Source of the DNA: Mycobacterium montefiorense
GTDB lineage: Bacteria; Actinomycetota; Actinomycetes; Mycobacteriales; Mycobacteriaceae
DNA: 64,000 bases
Direction of reading: 5' to 3'
Assembly (NCBI RefSeq): GCF_003112775.1
Contig: NZ_BFCH01000036.1
Coordinates: forward strand, 62,001 to 126,000
Part shown: positions 29,621 to 43,359 of the stretch, piece by piece
How the letters are laid out: each line of letters opens with the position of its first letter
Position numbering within the stretch: position 1 is the stretch's first letter
Made by a program: the position numbers and the translations under genes
Notes under the pieces: generated by a model
Database searches by the model: none
Seen by the model: the letters and a program-made list of their open reading frames with translations, nothing else
What the model was told of the DNA's origin: nothing

Positions 29621-29633
29621 GGACGCACACTCG
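29621..29633 (+). repeat. Direct repeat, left copy, flanking the DUF559 gene
   Basis: GGACGCACACTCG, identical to 30572-30584. Both copies are followed by GTGAGCT (29634-29640 and 30594-30600). The pair bounds a segment of about 950 bp that contains only the DUF559 gene. Its CGCACA core also pairs with TGTGCG at the ackA 3' end (29582-29587). Confidence 0.7.
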
Positions 29634-29687
29634 GTGAGCTGTGGATAGATGAAATCGCGTCCGGCCTGAACGTGCGAGTGTTCGCTA

Positions 29688-30551
29688 ATGCCGGACCTGG
29701 GAAAACCGTTCATTGGGAGCGAGGCGCTAGTGCGCGGCGCGTTGACCCGCCATCAACTACGCACGCACTACCGCGCGCTGCTTCCGAATGTCTACTTATC
29801 GCAGGACGCCGAGATATCGCTGGAACGGCGCATCATCGCGGCGTGGCTGTGGTCTAAACGCCGCGGAATCATCGCGGGAGCGGCCGCCGCGGCATTGCAT
29901 GGTTCGCGGTGGATTCCCGACGGCGTCCCAGTAGAGCTGATACACGCTAATGCGCGCACACCCCCCGGTGTGCTGACGCGGCACGAGATGTTGCTGGACA
30001 ACGAAATACAGCTCATCGACGGGCTCAACGTCACCACTCCGGAGCGAACCGCGTTCGATATCGGCCGGCGTGGGGCTGTGCACTCGGCGGTCGCACGACT
30101 TGACACGCTAGCTCGGGCAACGGGTGTCAAGGCCGACGACGTGTTGAGGATCGTCGCGTGCCACCCGCGTTCACCCGGGATTCGTCGCCTGGAGGCGGCG
30201 CTGGAACTGATGGACGGGGGTGCTCAGTCGCCGAGGGAGAGCTACCTGCGGCTGCTGCTCATCGATGCGGGCCTGCCTCGGCCGCAGACACAGCTACCCG
30301 TGCTCGGCCTGGACGGCATGCCGGTCGCCTACCTAGACCTGGGCTGGGAGGACCGCTTGGTCGCGGTCGAGTATGACGGTGACCAACATCGGACCGATCG
30401 ACGGCAATACGTCAGAGACATTCGGCGTCTCGAGATGCTCGACCAGATGGGCTGGATCGTCGTCCGGGTTGTCGCGGAGGACCGGCCCGCTAATGTCCTG
30501 CGTCGGGTCCGTGCCGCGCTAGCCGCATCGACTGTGCGCCAGGGGTTTTAA
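29688..30551 (+). CDS. DUF559 nuclease-like protein with AbiEi-like N-terminus
   Basis: A 287-residue protein of a type scattered through mycobacterial genomes. The N-terminal part resembles the winged-helix region of AbiEi/type IV antitoxin-like proteins (LTRHQLRTHYRALLPNVYLS). The C-terminal part is a DUF559 (Vsr/PD-(D/E)xK-like) domain: YLDLGWEDRLVAVEYDGDQHR provides the Asp and Glu-x-Asp pattern, followed by RLEMLDQMGWIVVRV. A DNA-cleaving role is plausible, not shown. H37Rv has no gene here between ackA and pknG, and the gene sits between 13-bp direct repeats. It converges with pknG. Confidence 0.8.
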   Translation: MPDLGKPFIGSEALVRGALTRHQLRTHYRALLPNVYLSQDAEISLERRIIAAWLWSKRRGIIAGAAAAALHGSRWIPDGVPVELIHANARTPPGVLTRHEMLLDNEIQLIDGLNVTTPERTAFDIGRRGAVHSAVARLDTLARATGVKADDVLRIVACHPRSPGIRRLEAALELMDGGAQSPRESYLRLLLIDAGLPRPQTQLPVLGLDGMPVAYLDLGWEDRLVAVEYDGDQHRTDRRQYVRDIRRLEMLDQMGWIVVRVVAEDRPANVLRRVRAALAASTVRQGF

Positions 30552-30582
30552 GTGTGCGCTCAGGCCGCCGTGGACGCACACT
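30551..30582. repeat. Inverted repeat (hairpin) after the DUF559 gene
   Basis: AGTGTGCG at 30551-30558 and CGCACACT at 30575-30582 are perfect 8-bp arms around a 16-nt loop, starting at the last base of the DUF559 stop codon. It lies between two convergent genes, so it may act as a two-way terminator, although no T-tract is present. The loop and right arm resemble the element at 121-140. Confidence 0.6.
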
Positions 30583-30584
30583 CG
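30572..30584 (+). repeat. Direct repeat, right copy, flanking the DUF559 gene
   Basis: GGACGCACACTCG, identical to the left copy at 29621-29633. It overlaps the right arm of the hairpin at 30551-30582 and is followed after 9 nt by GTGAGCT, which touches the pknG stop codon. Confidence 0.7.
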
Positions 30585-30598
30585 ACACAAGAGGTGAG

Positions 30599-33845
<3,247 letters not shown>

Positions 33846-33846
<1 letters not shown>

Positions 33847-35165
33847 CACCGATACTCTTTCAGCCGCGGCCACAGGCCCAGGGCGACCGCGATGGCGGCA
33901 CCCAGACTGAGCACCACGCCGCCCACCTGAGCGCCGGACAGCCCGCTGCGCGCGTTGACCACGTCGTTGCGCAGGTGGGTACGGCTTTGGGTCATGGCCT
34001 TGCCCAACTGATCTTCCAGCTTGTCGAACGCCGGGGTCGAGTCGTCTTCGGCGCTACCCAGTGCGATCTGAGTCGCGGCGCGGTAGTTACCGACCGAAAT
34101 GTAGGAGTTGATCCGGTCGTTGGCCTGCCGCCAGCGGACCAACAGCTGATCGGCGCCTTGCAGATCGGCTTTGTCGACGGCATCGTTGCGGGCCATGTAG
34201 TGGTTGATCTGCTCATGCATGTAGTCGATGCGCTGGTAGAACGACTGCTTGCGGATCTGCTCATCGCCGCGCCGGATCAGCGACAGCGTCTCGTCGGCTC
34301 GGGCTTGCTGCGCGGTGATCGCCACGTTGGTGACGGTCTTGAGCGACGCGGCCGCCGTGTCTTTAGCGCTACGGCTGGCGGTCGTCGAGATTGTTAGCGC
34401 AGTTCCGACCCACACCACCATGACGAGAATACCGAGCGCGCCCACCACCAGGCCCGGATTAATTCGTCGCCTGGTGCGCCGGGCCAGCCAGCGATGCGAG
34501 AACAGACCGAACACCACCGTGGTGGCGACGACGAGGATCACCGGGGCCGGGAAGTGTGTGGACGCGGTGGTTTCCGAGTCCACCCGCGCTGATGTCGCCT
34601 GATAGAGCTGCGCCGCGTCGGGCAGGATCGTGGACTGCATCAGGCCTGACGCTTCCGACAGGTACGACGACCCGACCGGGTTGCCTTCCCGGTTGTTGGT
34701 CCGCGCTATCTCGATCAAGCCCGTATAGACCGCCAGCTCCGCATTGATCTTGCCGAGCAGCTGCACCAGCGCCTCGTCGGTCAGCCCGCTCGAAGCTCGG
34801 GTCACGGCGACCGCCGCGTCGGTGATGGCCTGTTCGTAGCGCATCCGCACCGGCCACGGCTCGGCTTGGGCGATGAACGCCGTGGCCGCCGCGGCATCCG
34901 CCACCGACAGCGTGGTGTAGAGCCGCCCGGCCGCGAACGACAGCGGCTCGGTGTGGTTGAGCACGGTGGACAGCACCTGCTGGCGGTGGTTGATGGTGGT
35001 CGAGGTGGCGAAGGCGCTGGAGACTCCGAGCGCGGCCAGGACGATGCCGATCGTCAGGATGCGGCCTGGGGTCGTCGAGATGAACCACCAACGGGGGTGG
35101 GCCGGTTCGCCTGGCGACCGCGACCCCAGTGGTTCGGTCGTCGGGTGCGCCAGCTCAACCGTCAC
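33846..35165 (-). CDS. glnX: Transmembrane sensor protein GlnX (Rv0412c-like)
   Basis: A 439-residue membrane protein, the same length as Rv0412c. It begins with a GTG, has an N-terminal transmembrane helix (ILTIGIVLAALGVSSAFA), a helical extracytoplasmic region, two further helices around the middle (VILVVATTVVFGLFS, VVGALGILVMVVWVGTAL), a second long helical region and a last C-terminal helix. The pattern is that of a sensor with coiled helical bundles. It is thought to pass the GlnH signal to PknG. First gene of the operon. Confidence 0.93.
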
Positions 35166-35297
35166 GACTGTTACGACCTCATCTCTCGGTCACTGGAATG
35201 CGCTGCTCGAACGTGTATAAGCGAATTCTAAGAGAATGTCGGGGCAGATGGGGGGAGGCGGACCCAATTTCGGTGATCGCCTGCATATCCTGAACGC

Positions 35298-35930
35298 GTG
35301 CATGGCGACGGTGACGGATGGGTGATATCCGACGGCGGCGCCCATTACTGGGGTCGATTCGGCGCCGCCGGTTTGCTGCTGCGAGCCCCACGCCCCGACG
35401 GTACCCCCGCGGTGCTGCTGCAGCACCGTGCCGTGTGGAGTCATCAGGGCGGCACCTGGGGATTGCCGGGCGGTGCCCGGGATAGCCACGAAACCCCGGA
35501 GGAGACGGCGGTTCGCGAAGCGCACGAAGAGGCCGGTCTACTCGCCGAGCGCCTCGCGGTGCGGGCGACCGTGGTCACCGCCGAGGTTGCCGGGCTCGCC
35601 GGTACGCACTGGACCTACACCACCGTCGTCGCCGACGCCGGCGAGTTGCTGCACACGGTGCCCAACCGGGAAAGCGCCGAAATGCGCTGGGTCGCCGAGG
35701 ACGAGGTGGTCGATTTGCCGCTGCATCCGGGTTTCGCCGCCAGCTGGGAGCGGCTGCGCACCGCCCCGGCGCTGGTTCCGCTGGGGCAGGGCGACGAACG
35801 GCGCCAGCACCTGCCGCGGACCCTGGAGATCGAGACCGGGGTATTCGTCTGGTGTATGCCGGGTGATGCGGACCAGGCGCCGTCGCAACTGAGTCCCCGC
35901 ATCAGCTCGCTGCTAGAAGCGCTGACCTGA
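35298..35930 (+). CDS. mutT3: Nudix hydrolase MutT3
   Basis: A 210-residue Nudix pyrophosphohydrolase corresponding to Rv0413. The full Nudix box (G-x5-E-x7-REAHEEAGL) spans residues 59-81. MutT-type enzymes remove oxidised nucleotides such as 8-oxo-dGTP from the pool; M. tuberculosis MutT3 has been linked to 8-oxo-dGDP/dGTP. GTG start at 35298. It is divergent from glnX over 132 bp and converges with thiE, overlapping by 29 bp. Confidence 0.93.
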   Translation: MHGDGDGWVISDGGAHYWGRFGAAGLLLRAPRPDGTPAVLLQHRAVWSHQGGTWGLPGGARDSHETPEETAVREAHEEAGLLAERLAVRATVVTAEVAGLAGTHWTYTTVVADAGELLHTVPNRESAEMRWVAEDEVVDLPLHPGFAASWERLRTAPALVPLGQGDERRQHLPRTLEIETGVFVWCMPGDADQAPSQLSPRISSLLEALT

Positions 35931-36573
35931 GCCGGCCGGCCGCGGCCCGCGGGTCTTCGGCCGCGGTGATCGCGCGCACCACCACGATTCGCCGGGCGCC
36001 GGCCTCGAGCACTTCGGGCAGCCGCTGCGCGTCGATGCCGCCGATCGCGAACCACGGCTTGCCGGTCGCAAGGGTGGTGGCCGCGCGGACCAGGTTCAGG
36101 CCCGGGGCGGTGCGGCCCGGTTTGGTGGGTGTCGGCCAGCACGGGCCGACGCAGAAGTAGTCGGCTGTCCCGCTAGCCGCCGCGGCTGCCTGGTCGGAAT
36201 CGTGGCTGGACAGGCCGATCAGCGTGTCCGGCCCGGTGATCTCGCGGGCCACGGCCGGCGGCAGGTCGCCCTGTCCCAGGTGCAGCACGTCGGCGCCGGC
36301 GACCCGGGCAATGTCGGCGCGGTCGTTGACCGCGAACAGCGTGCCGTGCCGACGGGACGCGTCCGCGAGGATTTCGCAGGCGGCCAGCTCGTCGCGGGCC
36401 TCCAGCGGGCCGAAGCGCTGTTCACCGGCCGATCCCTTGTCGCGAAGCTGGATGATGTCCACCCCACCGGCCAGCGCGGCATCGGCGAACTGAGCCAAAT
36501 CACCGCGCTCGCGGCGCGCATCGGTACACAGATAGAGCCTGGCGGTGCTAAGTCGGGTAACAGGATTGTGCAC
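35902..36573 (-). CDS. thiE: Thiamine-phosphate synthase
   Basis: Joins the thiazole and pyrimidine moieties (HET-P and HMP-PP) to form thiamine phosphate. 223 residues in a TIM barrel: [26 protein letters not shown] (pyrophosphate site), [38 protein letters not shown] and [15 protein letters not shown], then [11 protein letters not shown] start. It is divergent from thiO; the thiO riboswitch lies between them, and thiE itself shows no such element on its own strand. Confidence 0.95.
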   Translation of the reverse strand: MHNPVTRLSTARLYLCTDARRERGDLAQFADAALAGGVDIIQLRDKGSAGEQRFGPLEARDELAACEILADASRRHGTLFAVNDRADIARVAGADVLHLGQGDLPPAVAREITGPDTLIGLSSHDSDQAAAAASGTADYFCVGPCWPTPTKPGRTAPGLNLVRAATTLATGKPWFAIGGIDAQRLPEVLEAGARRIVVVRAITAAEDPRAAAGRLRSALLAAS

Positions 36574-36616
36574 ACCGCGACGCTAGCGCGCTAGCGTAGA
36601 ACACGAACAACTAAGA

Positions 36617-36722
36617 CACGGGAGTCCCGAGCGCTCTGCGGGGCTGAGAGTGGGCACAGCCGGACCAACCGGAGCTGTCCTTACCGTCACACCTGATCCG
36701 GATCATGCCGGCGAAGGGAGGC
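36617..36722 (+). ncRNA. TPP riboswitch upstream of thiO
   Basis: A THI element: GGGAGTCC near the start, CTGAGAGTGGG, and the 3' core CACCTGATCCGGATCATGCC followed by GCGAAGGGA. It ends 6 bases before the thiO ATG, and the GAAGGGAGG of its 3' strand doubles as the ribosome site. Thiamine pyrophosphate binding would therefore be expected to hide the Shine-Dalgarno sequence and reduce translation of thiO-thiS-thiG. Confidence 0.93.
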
Positions 36723-36727
36723 CAAGG

Positions 36728-37755
36728 ATGCCGACGAACGTGTTGGGCCCACCGGCGGGGTGTTTGGCCGTCATCGGTGGGGGAGTCATCGGGCTGTCGG
36801 TGGCCCGCCGCGCCGCGCAGGCCGGATGGTCGGTGCGGGTGCACCGCACCGGCGAGCAGGGCGCGTCCTGGGTCGCCGGTGGCATGCTCGCCCCGCACAG
36901 CGAAGGCTGGCCCGGCGAAGAACGCCTACTGCGGCTGGGCCTGGAGTCGCTGCGACTATGGCACCAGGGCGGTTACCTGGATGGGCTGCCGCCCAAGGTG
37001 GTCACCGCCCGGGAGTCCCTGGTGGTGGCCGTCGACCGGGCTGACGTCGCCGACCTGCGCACGGTCGCGGATTGGCTGGCCGGCCAGGGGTATCCGGTGG
37101 TGTGGGAGCCGGCCGCGCGTGACGTCGAACCCCTTCTGGCGCAAGGTATCCGACATGGCTTCCGGGCGCCCACCGAACTCGCCGTGGACAACCGCGCGGT
37201 CCTCGACGCGCTGGCGGCCGAATGCGAACGGCTCGGAGTTCACTGGGCACCGCCGGCGCATGACCTGTCCAGGGTCTCCGGCGATGCGGTGGTGATCGCC
37301 AACGGCATTGACGCGCCGGCGCTGTGGCCGGGCCTGCCTCTGCGCCCGGTGAAGGGCGAAGTGCTGCGGCTGCACTGGCGAAAGGGCTGTATGCCATTGC
37401 TGCAGCGTGTGATTCGCGCAAGGGTGCACGGGCGTCAGGTGTACGTGGTGCCGCGGGCGGACGGGGTGGTCGTCGGCGCGACGCAGTACGAGCATGGCCG
37501 CGATACCGCCCCGGTGGTGTCCGGCGTACGTGACCTGCTTGGCGACGCGTGTGCGGTGCTGCCGGCGCTGGGCGAGTACGAGCTCGCCGAGTGCGCCGCC
37601 GGGCTGCGGCCGATGACCCCGGACAACCTGCCCCTGGTGCAACGCCTGGACGAGCGAACTCTGGTCGCCGCGGGGCACGGTCGGTCGGGCTTTCTGCTGG
37701 CGCCGTGGACCGCCGAACAGATTGTGTCCGAACTTGTTCCGGTAGGAGTTCGCTG

Positions 37756-37756
<1 letters not shown>
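36728..37756 (+). CDS. thiO: Glycine oxidase ThiO
   Basis: An FAD-dependent oxidase of 342 residues that converts glycine to dehydroglycine (iminoacetate) for thiazole synthesis by ThiG. The N-terminal FAD motif is CLAVIGGGVIGLSVARRAAQAG; GASWVAGGMLAPHSE follows, and the C-terminal FAD contact is VAAGHGRSGFLLAPWTA. The ATG at 36728 lies just after the riboswitch. Its TGA overlaps the thiS ATG (TGATG). Confidence 0.95.
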
Positions 37757-39468
<1,712 letters not shown>

Positions 39469-39471
39469 CGA

Positions 39472-39990
39472 TCAGCCGTTGGACTGCCACCATTTGTACA
39501 GGGACGCCGTATCGCCATTGGACGCGCGGACGAAGGCCAGCACGTTCTTGGAATCGACCGTCCAGAGCACCTCGGCCTGGCCCGAATCCGTCCCGCACGC
39601 AACTTGTCCGGCCGAGTCGGAACTGCCCTGGTGCCATGTGGTGGGCGACTTGGCGTCTCCGCAGTTGGTAAGGGTGTCGCTGCTAATGAGCTTGGTGAAC
39701 GAGCTTGCTGTGTCGGCGCTGTTGGCGAACAGGAAGTACTTGCCGCCCATCGGACCGGTGGAGTCGGCGCTTTGCCCACACTGCAGCACCGCGACCACGG
39801 TGGCGGTAAAGGAGCCTTGTACTTCGGACACCGCCTGCGACGAGCAATTGCTGGTGCTGTAGCCCTTCGAGAGTGCGCTTAAGAGTGTGGCGTTGTTGTC
39901 TGCCGTCGCGGTGCCAGTACCGACGCAGAAAAAACTGGCTGTGATCACTGCGGCCGCCGCGGCGCGCAGGGTTTTGGTCGGGTAAGACAT
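39472..39990 (-). CDS. Secreted protein, tandem paralogue A
   Basis: A 172-residue exported protein with a signal peptide (MSYPTKTLRAAAAAVITASF, cleavage near ATA-DNN). The mature domain shares with the next gene the pattern LSKGY, NC, LQCGQS, GKYFLF, NCGD, WHQGSS, VACG and SLYKWW near the C-terminus. Four or more cysteines probably pair. No catalytic motif is seen; similar domains occur as secreted or extracytoplasmic sensor-like parts in mycobacteria, but I cannot assign a function. It converges with the SGNH hydrolase gene, 3 bases apart. Confidence 0.82.
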   Translation of the reverse strand: MSYPTKTLRAAAAAVITASFFCVGTGTATADNNATLLSALSKGYSTSNCSSQAVSEVQGSFTATVVAVLQCGQSADSTGPMGGKYFLFANSADTASSFTKLISSDTLTNCGDAKSPTTWHQGSSDSAGQVACGTDSGQAEVLWTVDSKNVLAFVRASNGDTASLYKWWQSNG

Positions 39991-40058
39991 CCTCGACTCC
40001 TGACATTCGGGTAACCGCCCAGAAGGCTGCGCAGACGTCATTTGTCTTTGCCAGGATT

Positions 40059-40070
40059 ATCGTAGGGCTA
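40059..40070 (-). promoter_or_regulatory. Shared promoter-like motif, paralogue A
   Basis: On the minus strand this reads TAGCCCTACGAT, with TACGAT fitting a mycobacterial -10 hexamer. The same 12 bases lie before the second paralogue at 40737-40748, and both have AGCC about 6 nt further upstream. It lies 69 nt before the start codon. Confidence 0.45.
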
Positions 40071-40170
40071 AACCACGGCTATGCAACCCGTTCCGGCGCA
40101 TACCATTTACATCGGCACTATTTCTCCCTCAACTTGAGCGTGGAACCCATTGGGGCCCAACTGCGAAACG

Positions 40171-40692
40171 TCAGCCGTTGTTTCGCCACCATTGGTAGAG
40201 CGACGGGACGTCGCTGCCGGAGGCGCGGATCAGGCCCAGCATGTTTTTGGCGTCATTGGTCCAGATGATTTCGGCATGGCTCTGAAAAGTCCCGCACGCC
40301 ACCGATCCCGCGTTGGTGGTGGAACTGCCTTGGTGCCATGGAGTGGGTGAGGAAGCATCGCCGCAGTTGCTCAGGCTGTCACCCCCAATGACGGCCTTGA
40401 ACGAGCTGACCAGATTGCCGCCATTGCCGAAAAGGAAATACTTGCCCAGTACCGGCCCGCTCGGATCGGGGCTCTGCCCGCATTGCAGGTAGGCCAACGC
40501 ATCGCTGGGAACCGACTGGGCGGTGCAGTTGTTGAGGCCATATCCCTTCGACAGCGAGGCGGCCAAGGTGTTGATATCCGCGGCGCTGCCGGCGTTGGGG
40601 TCTGCCGTCGCCGTCGCGGCTCCCGCAAACGCGAAGCCGCCCGCAAGCACCGCGGCCGTTGCGGTGTGCAGCGCATTGGTCAGAGGGAACAT
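40171..40692 (-). CDS. Secreted protein, tandem paralogue B
   Basis: A 173-residue exported protein, clearly homologous to its neighbour at 39472-39990 across the whole mature domain (LSKGYGLNNC, YLQCGQSPDPSGP, GKYFLFGNGG, LSNCGD, WHQGSS, SLYQWWRNNG). Signal peptide MFPLTNALHTATAAVLAGG, cleavage near ATA-DPN. The two genes arose by tandem duplication and keep separate upstream regions. Function unknown. Confidence 0.82.
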   Translation of the reverse strand: MFPLTNALHTATAAVLAGGFAFAGAATATADPNAGSAADINTLAASLSKGYGLNNCTAQSVPSDALAYLQCGQSPDPSGPVLGKYFLFGNGGNLVSSFKAVIGGDSLSNCGDASSPTPWHQGSSTTNAGSVACGTFQSHAEIIWTNDAKNMLGLIRASGSDVPSLYQWWRNNG

Positions 40693-41029
40693 CCAACGAC
40701 TCCTTACAGTTGTCGGAGCAGCCGTGTGTTACCCAAATCGTAGGGCTATGTCGTGGCTCTGTAATACATTCCGCCGGACATTGTCTTTCTGGGCATCAAT
40801 CGTTGTTGACCGGGGAATCGCCTATTGGCAACGGAAGTGGAACCCACACAATGTATTTCGTCGGCACGTCCGCGTCCCGGATGAACCGGTGATGGGGAGC
40901 GCCGCTGCGGCGATGGCGATGTCGAGGATCTCGCCGAACTGATTTTTGCGTACCTAGTGCCGTCGCGACTCAGCTCGGGTAGGGTAAGCACCGCTTCACG
41001 CCAGCTAACTTCTCGTGACTGGAGAATCC
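40693..41029. other. Divergent intergenic region
   Basis: No gene seen. It contains the promoter-like motif of paralogue B at 40737-40748 on the minus strand, and upstream sequence for the CD225-like gene on the plus strand with a GGAGAATCC ribosome site directly before 41030. Confidence 0.4.
40737..40748 (-). promoter_or_regulatory. Shared promoter-like motif, paralogue B
   Basis: TAGCCCTACGAT on the minus strand, identical to the motif at 40059-40070. It lies 45 nt before the paralogue B start. Identity of this block, while flanking DNA differs, suggests it is a kept promoter or operator and not chance. Confidence 0.45.
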
Positions 41030-41362
41030 ATGACTGCACAACCGCCACCTCCGGGTTACCCGCCGCAGCAGCCTGCTGGGCAAGCACCGAATAACTATTT
41101 GGTGTGGGCCATCCTGGCGACGTTGTTCTGCTTCCCCATCACCGGGATCGTCGCGATCGTGAAGGCCGCCTCGGTCAATGGATTGTGGACGCAGGGCCTG
41201 CACGCCGAGGCTCAGGCAGCGTCTGCCAGCGCCCGGAAGTGGTCGATCTGGTCGGTCATTGCCTGGGTTGTCATCGTCATCATCTACGCGATCATCGCGA
41301 TCGCCGCGGCCATGAGCACGCCGGACGTGAACGCGGCGGCAATGCTTGTGGGGATGCGCTAA
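41030..41362 (+). CDS. CD225/dispanin-family small membrane protein
   Basis: A 110-residue protein: a proline-rich cytoplasmic start (PPPPGYPPQQPAG) then two membrane helices with the CD225 pattern (NNYLVWAILATLFCFPITGIVAIVKAASVN, and IAWVVIVIIYAIIAIAAA). Bacterial members are of unknown function. ATG 41030 follows GGAGAATCC. It precedes the DUF2752 gene by 21 nt; proteins of these two families are often encoded side by side in actinobacteria. Confidence 0.87.
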   Translation: MTAQPPPPGYPPQQPAGQAPNNYLVWAILATLFCFPITGIVAIVKAASVNGLWTQGLHAEAQAASASARKWSIWSVIAWVVIVIIYAIIAIAAAMSTPDVNAAAMLVGMR

Positions 41363-41383
41363 ACGCGGGTTACGCTCGCGGTC

Positions 41384-41803
41384 ATGCGCCAGGGGCATAT
41401 CGCGCTTGGGCTCGGCGCCCCGCTGATGGTCGCCGCGTCCACAACGTTGGTCTGTGCCGCCACCTGGGTGGGTGACCCGACCACCCCGGGTGGCCCGCTG
41501 CCGATATGCCCCACCAAGGCGTTGCTGGGGATCGACTGTCCCGGATGCGGCAGCCTGCGCATGCTGTATTCGCTGCTGCACGGCAATCTGATGGCCGCCG
41601 CCAGGTTCAACGCATTGGGCCTGGTGGCGGTCGTGCTGTTGGTGTGGACGTACCTGGTCTGGACCTACGGCCGGGTGACCGGACGGCGGATCAGAAGCTG
41701 GCAGCACCAGCGCTGGGCGGCCTTGGTGGCACTGTCGTTGGTGACGGTTTGGTTTGTGGTGCGCAACATTCCCGTTGCCCCATTCAGCGGGCTGCATGTC
41801 TGA
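41384..41803 (+). CDS. DUF2752 membrane protein
   Basis: A 139-residue membrane protein with the DUF2752 signature CPTKALLGIDCPGCGSLRM, in which paired cysteines precede the second membrane helix, plus two more helices (LVAVVLLVWTYLVWTYG, LVALSLVTVWFVV). Function unknown. It is probably co-transcribed with the CD225-like gene. The lpqL gene follows after 59 nt. Confidence 0.85.
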   Translation: MRQGHIALGLGAPLMVAASTTLVCAATWVGDPTTPGGPLPICPTKALLGIDCPGCGSLRMLYSLLHGNLMAAARFNALGLVAVVLLVWTYLVWTYGRVTGRRIRSWQHQRWAALVALSLVTVWFVVRNIPVAPFSGLHV

Positions 41804-41862
41804 CGCGATGCCGCGGTGCGCCGAGTGCGCTGACGTGCCATGGGCGTCTAACCTTGGGCGCG

Positions 41863-43359
41863 ATGGTGAACAAATCACGAACGCTGGCGGCGATGCTCGC
41901 CACGATCGCCCTCGCCGCCGGGTTGACCGGCTGTTCGGATCGGCCGGCTGACTCCCCGCAGCCGAGCAACCCCGCCGCGGCCGAATTCGCTACCACCTTG
42001 CACAACAAGGTCACCGCCGACGCGATGATGGCGCACCTGACAAAACTTCAGGACATCGCCAACGCCAACAATGGCACCCGGGCGGTAGGCACGCCTGGCT
42101 ATGAAGCCAGCGTCGACTATGTGGTGGACACATTGCGCCACAGCGGTTTTGACGTGCAAACCCCCGAGTTCTCGGCGCGCGTCTTTCACGCTGACAAGCC
42201 GGTAGTGACGGTCGCCGGCACGGCCGTCGAAGCCCATGCGCTCGAGTTCAGCCTCGGCACGGGACCCGACGGGGTAAGCGGTCCGCTGCTGACGGTGCCG
42301 GCGGGCAACGGTCTGGGTTGTGCGGCATCGGACTACGACAACATTGCGATCAAGGGCGCGGTGGCTTTGGTGGACCGCGGTACCTGCCCGTTCGCGCAGA
42401 AGGAGGACGCCGCGGCGCAGCGCGGTGCCGTGGCGATGATCGTTGCCGACAACGTCGACGAGGAGCAGATGGGCGGCACCCTCGGGCCCAACACCGAGGT
42501 GAAGATTCCGGCGGTCGGCGTCACCAAGTCCGTCGGAATGCTGCTGCGCGTCCAACCGGGACCGGCGACCATCAAGCTGAACGCCAGCAGCCAGAATTTC
42601 AAAGCCCGCAACATCATCGCGCAGACCAAGACGGGCTCGCCCACCGATGTGGTGATGGCGGGCGCGCACCTGGACAGCGTGCCGGAGGGGCCGGGTATCA
42701 ATGACAATGGCTCTGGCGTCGCCGCGATCTTGGAAACCGCAGTGCAGCTGGGTAATTCGCCACAGGTACACAACGCGGTGCGCTTCGGTTTCTGGGGCGC
42801 CGAGGAACTCGGATTGATCGGATCGCGCAACTACGTCGAATCACTTAGCCTCGACGATCTCAAAAACATTGCGTTGTACCTCAACTTCGACATGCTCGCC
42901 TCGCCGAACCCCGGTTACTTCACCTATGACGGAGACCAATCCCTGTCCGCGGACACCCGCGGTCAGCCGGTGGTGCCGGAAGGCTCGGCCGGCATCGAGC
43001 GCACGCTGGTCGCCTACCTGAAGTCCGCTGGTAAGACCGCGCAGGACACCTCGTTCGACGGGCGCTCCGACTACAACGGCTTCACCCTGGCCGGCATCCC
43101 GGCGGGTGGCCTATTCTCCGGTGCGGAAGCCAAAAAGTCCGGCGACCAAGCCAAACTGTGGGGCGGAACCGCGGACGAACCGTTCGATCCCAACTACCAC
43201 AAGAAGACCGACACCCTCGATCACATCGACCGCGTCTCGCTGGGCATCAACGGCGCCGGCGTCGCCTACGCGGTGGCTCTGTACGCCCAAGACATCACCG
43301 GACGAAACGGGGTTCCCGTCATCGGGGACCGCACCCGCCACGTGCTCGCAAAGCCATGA
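41863..43359 (+). CDS. lpqL: Lipoprotein aminopeptidase LpqL (M28, with PA domain)
   Basis: A 498-residue lipoprotein, close to Rv0418. Lipobox LTGC. A PA domain inserted around residues 130-240 precedes the M28 zinc catalytic core. The two-zinc site is complete: AGAHLDS (His), INDNGSG (Asp), WGAEELGL (catalytic Glu and ligand Glu), LNFDML (Asp) and YHKKTDT (His). It should cleave N-terminal residues of peptides at the cell surface. Its stop overlaps the start of the paralogue that follows (ATGA). Confidence 0.93.
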   Translation: MVNKSRTLAAMLATIALAAGLTGCSDRPADSPQPSNPAAAEFATTLHNKVTADAMMAHLTKLQDIANANNGTRAVGTPGYEASVDYVVDTLRHSGFDVQTPEFSARVFHADKPVVTVAGTAVEAHALEFSLGTGPDGVSGPLLTVPAGNGLGCAASDYDNIAIKGAVALVDRGTCPFAQKEDAAAQRGAVAMIVADNVDEEQMGGTLGPNTEVKIPAVGVTKSVGMLLRVQPGPATIKLNASSQNFKARNIIAQTKTGSPTDVVMAGAHLDSVPEGPGINDNGSGVAAILETAVQLGNSPQVHNAVRFGFWGAEELGLIGSRNYVESLSLDDLKNIALYLNFDMLASPNPGYFTYDGDQSLSADTRGQPVVPEGSAGIERTLVAYLKSAGKTAQDTSFDGRSDYNGFTLAGIPAGGLFSGAEAKKSGDQAKLWGGTADEPFDPNYHKKTDTLDHIDRVSLGINGAGVAYAVALYAQDITGRNGVPVIGDRTRHVLAKP

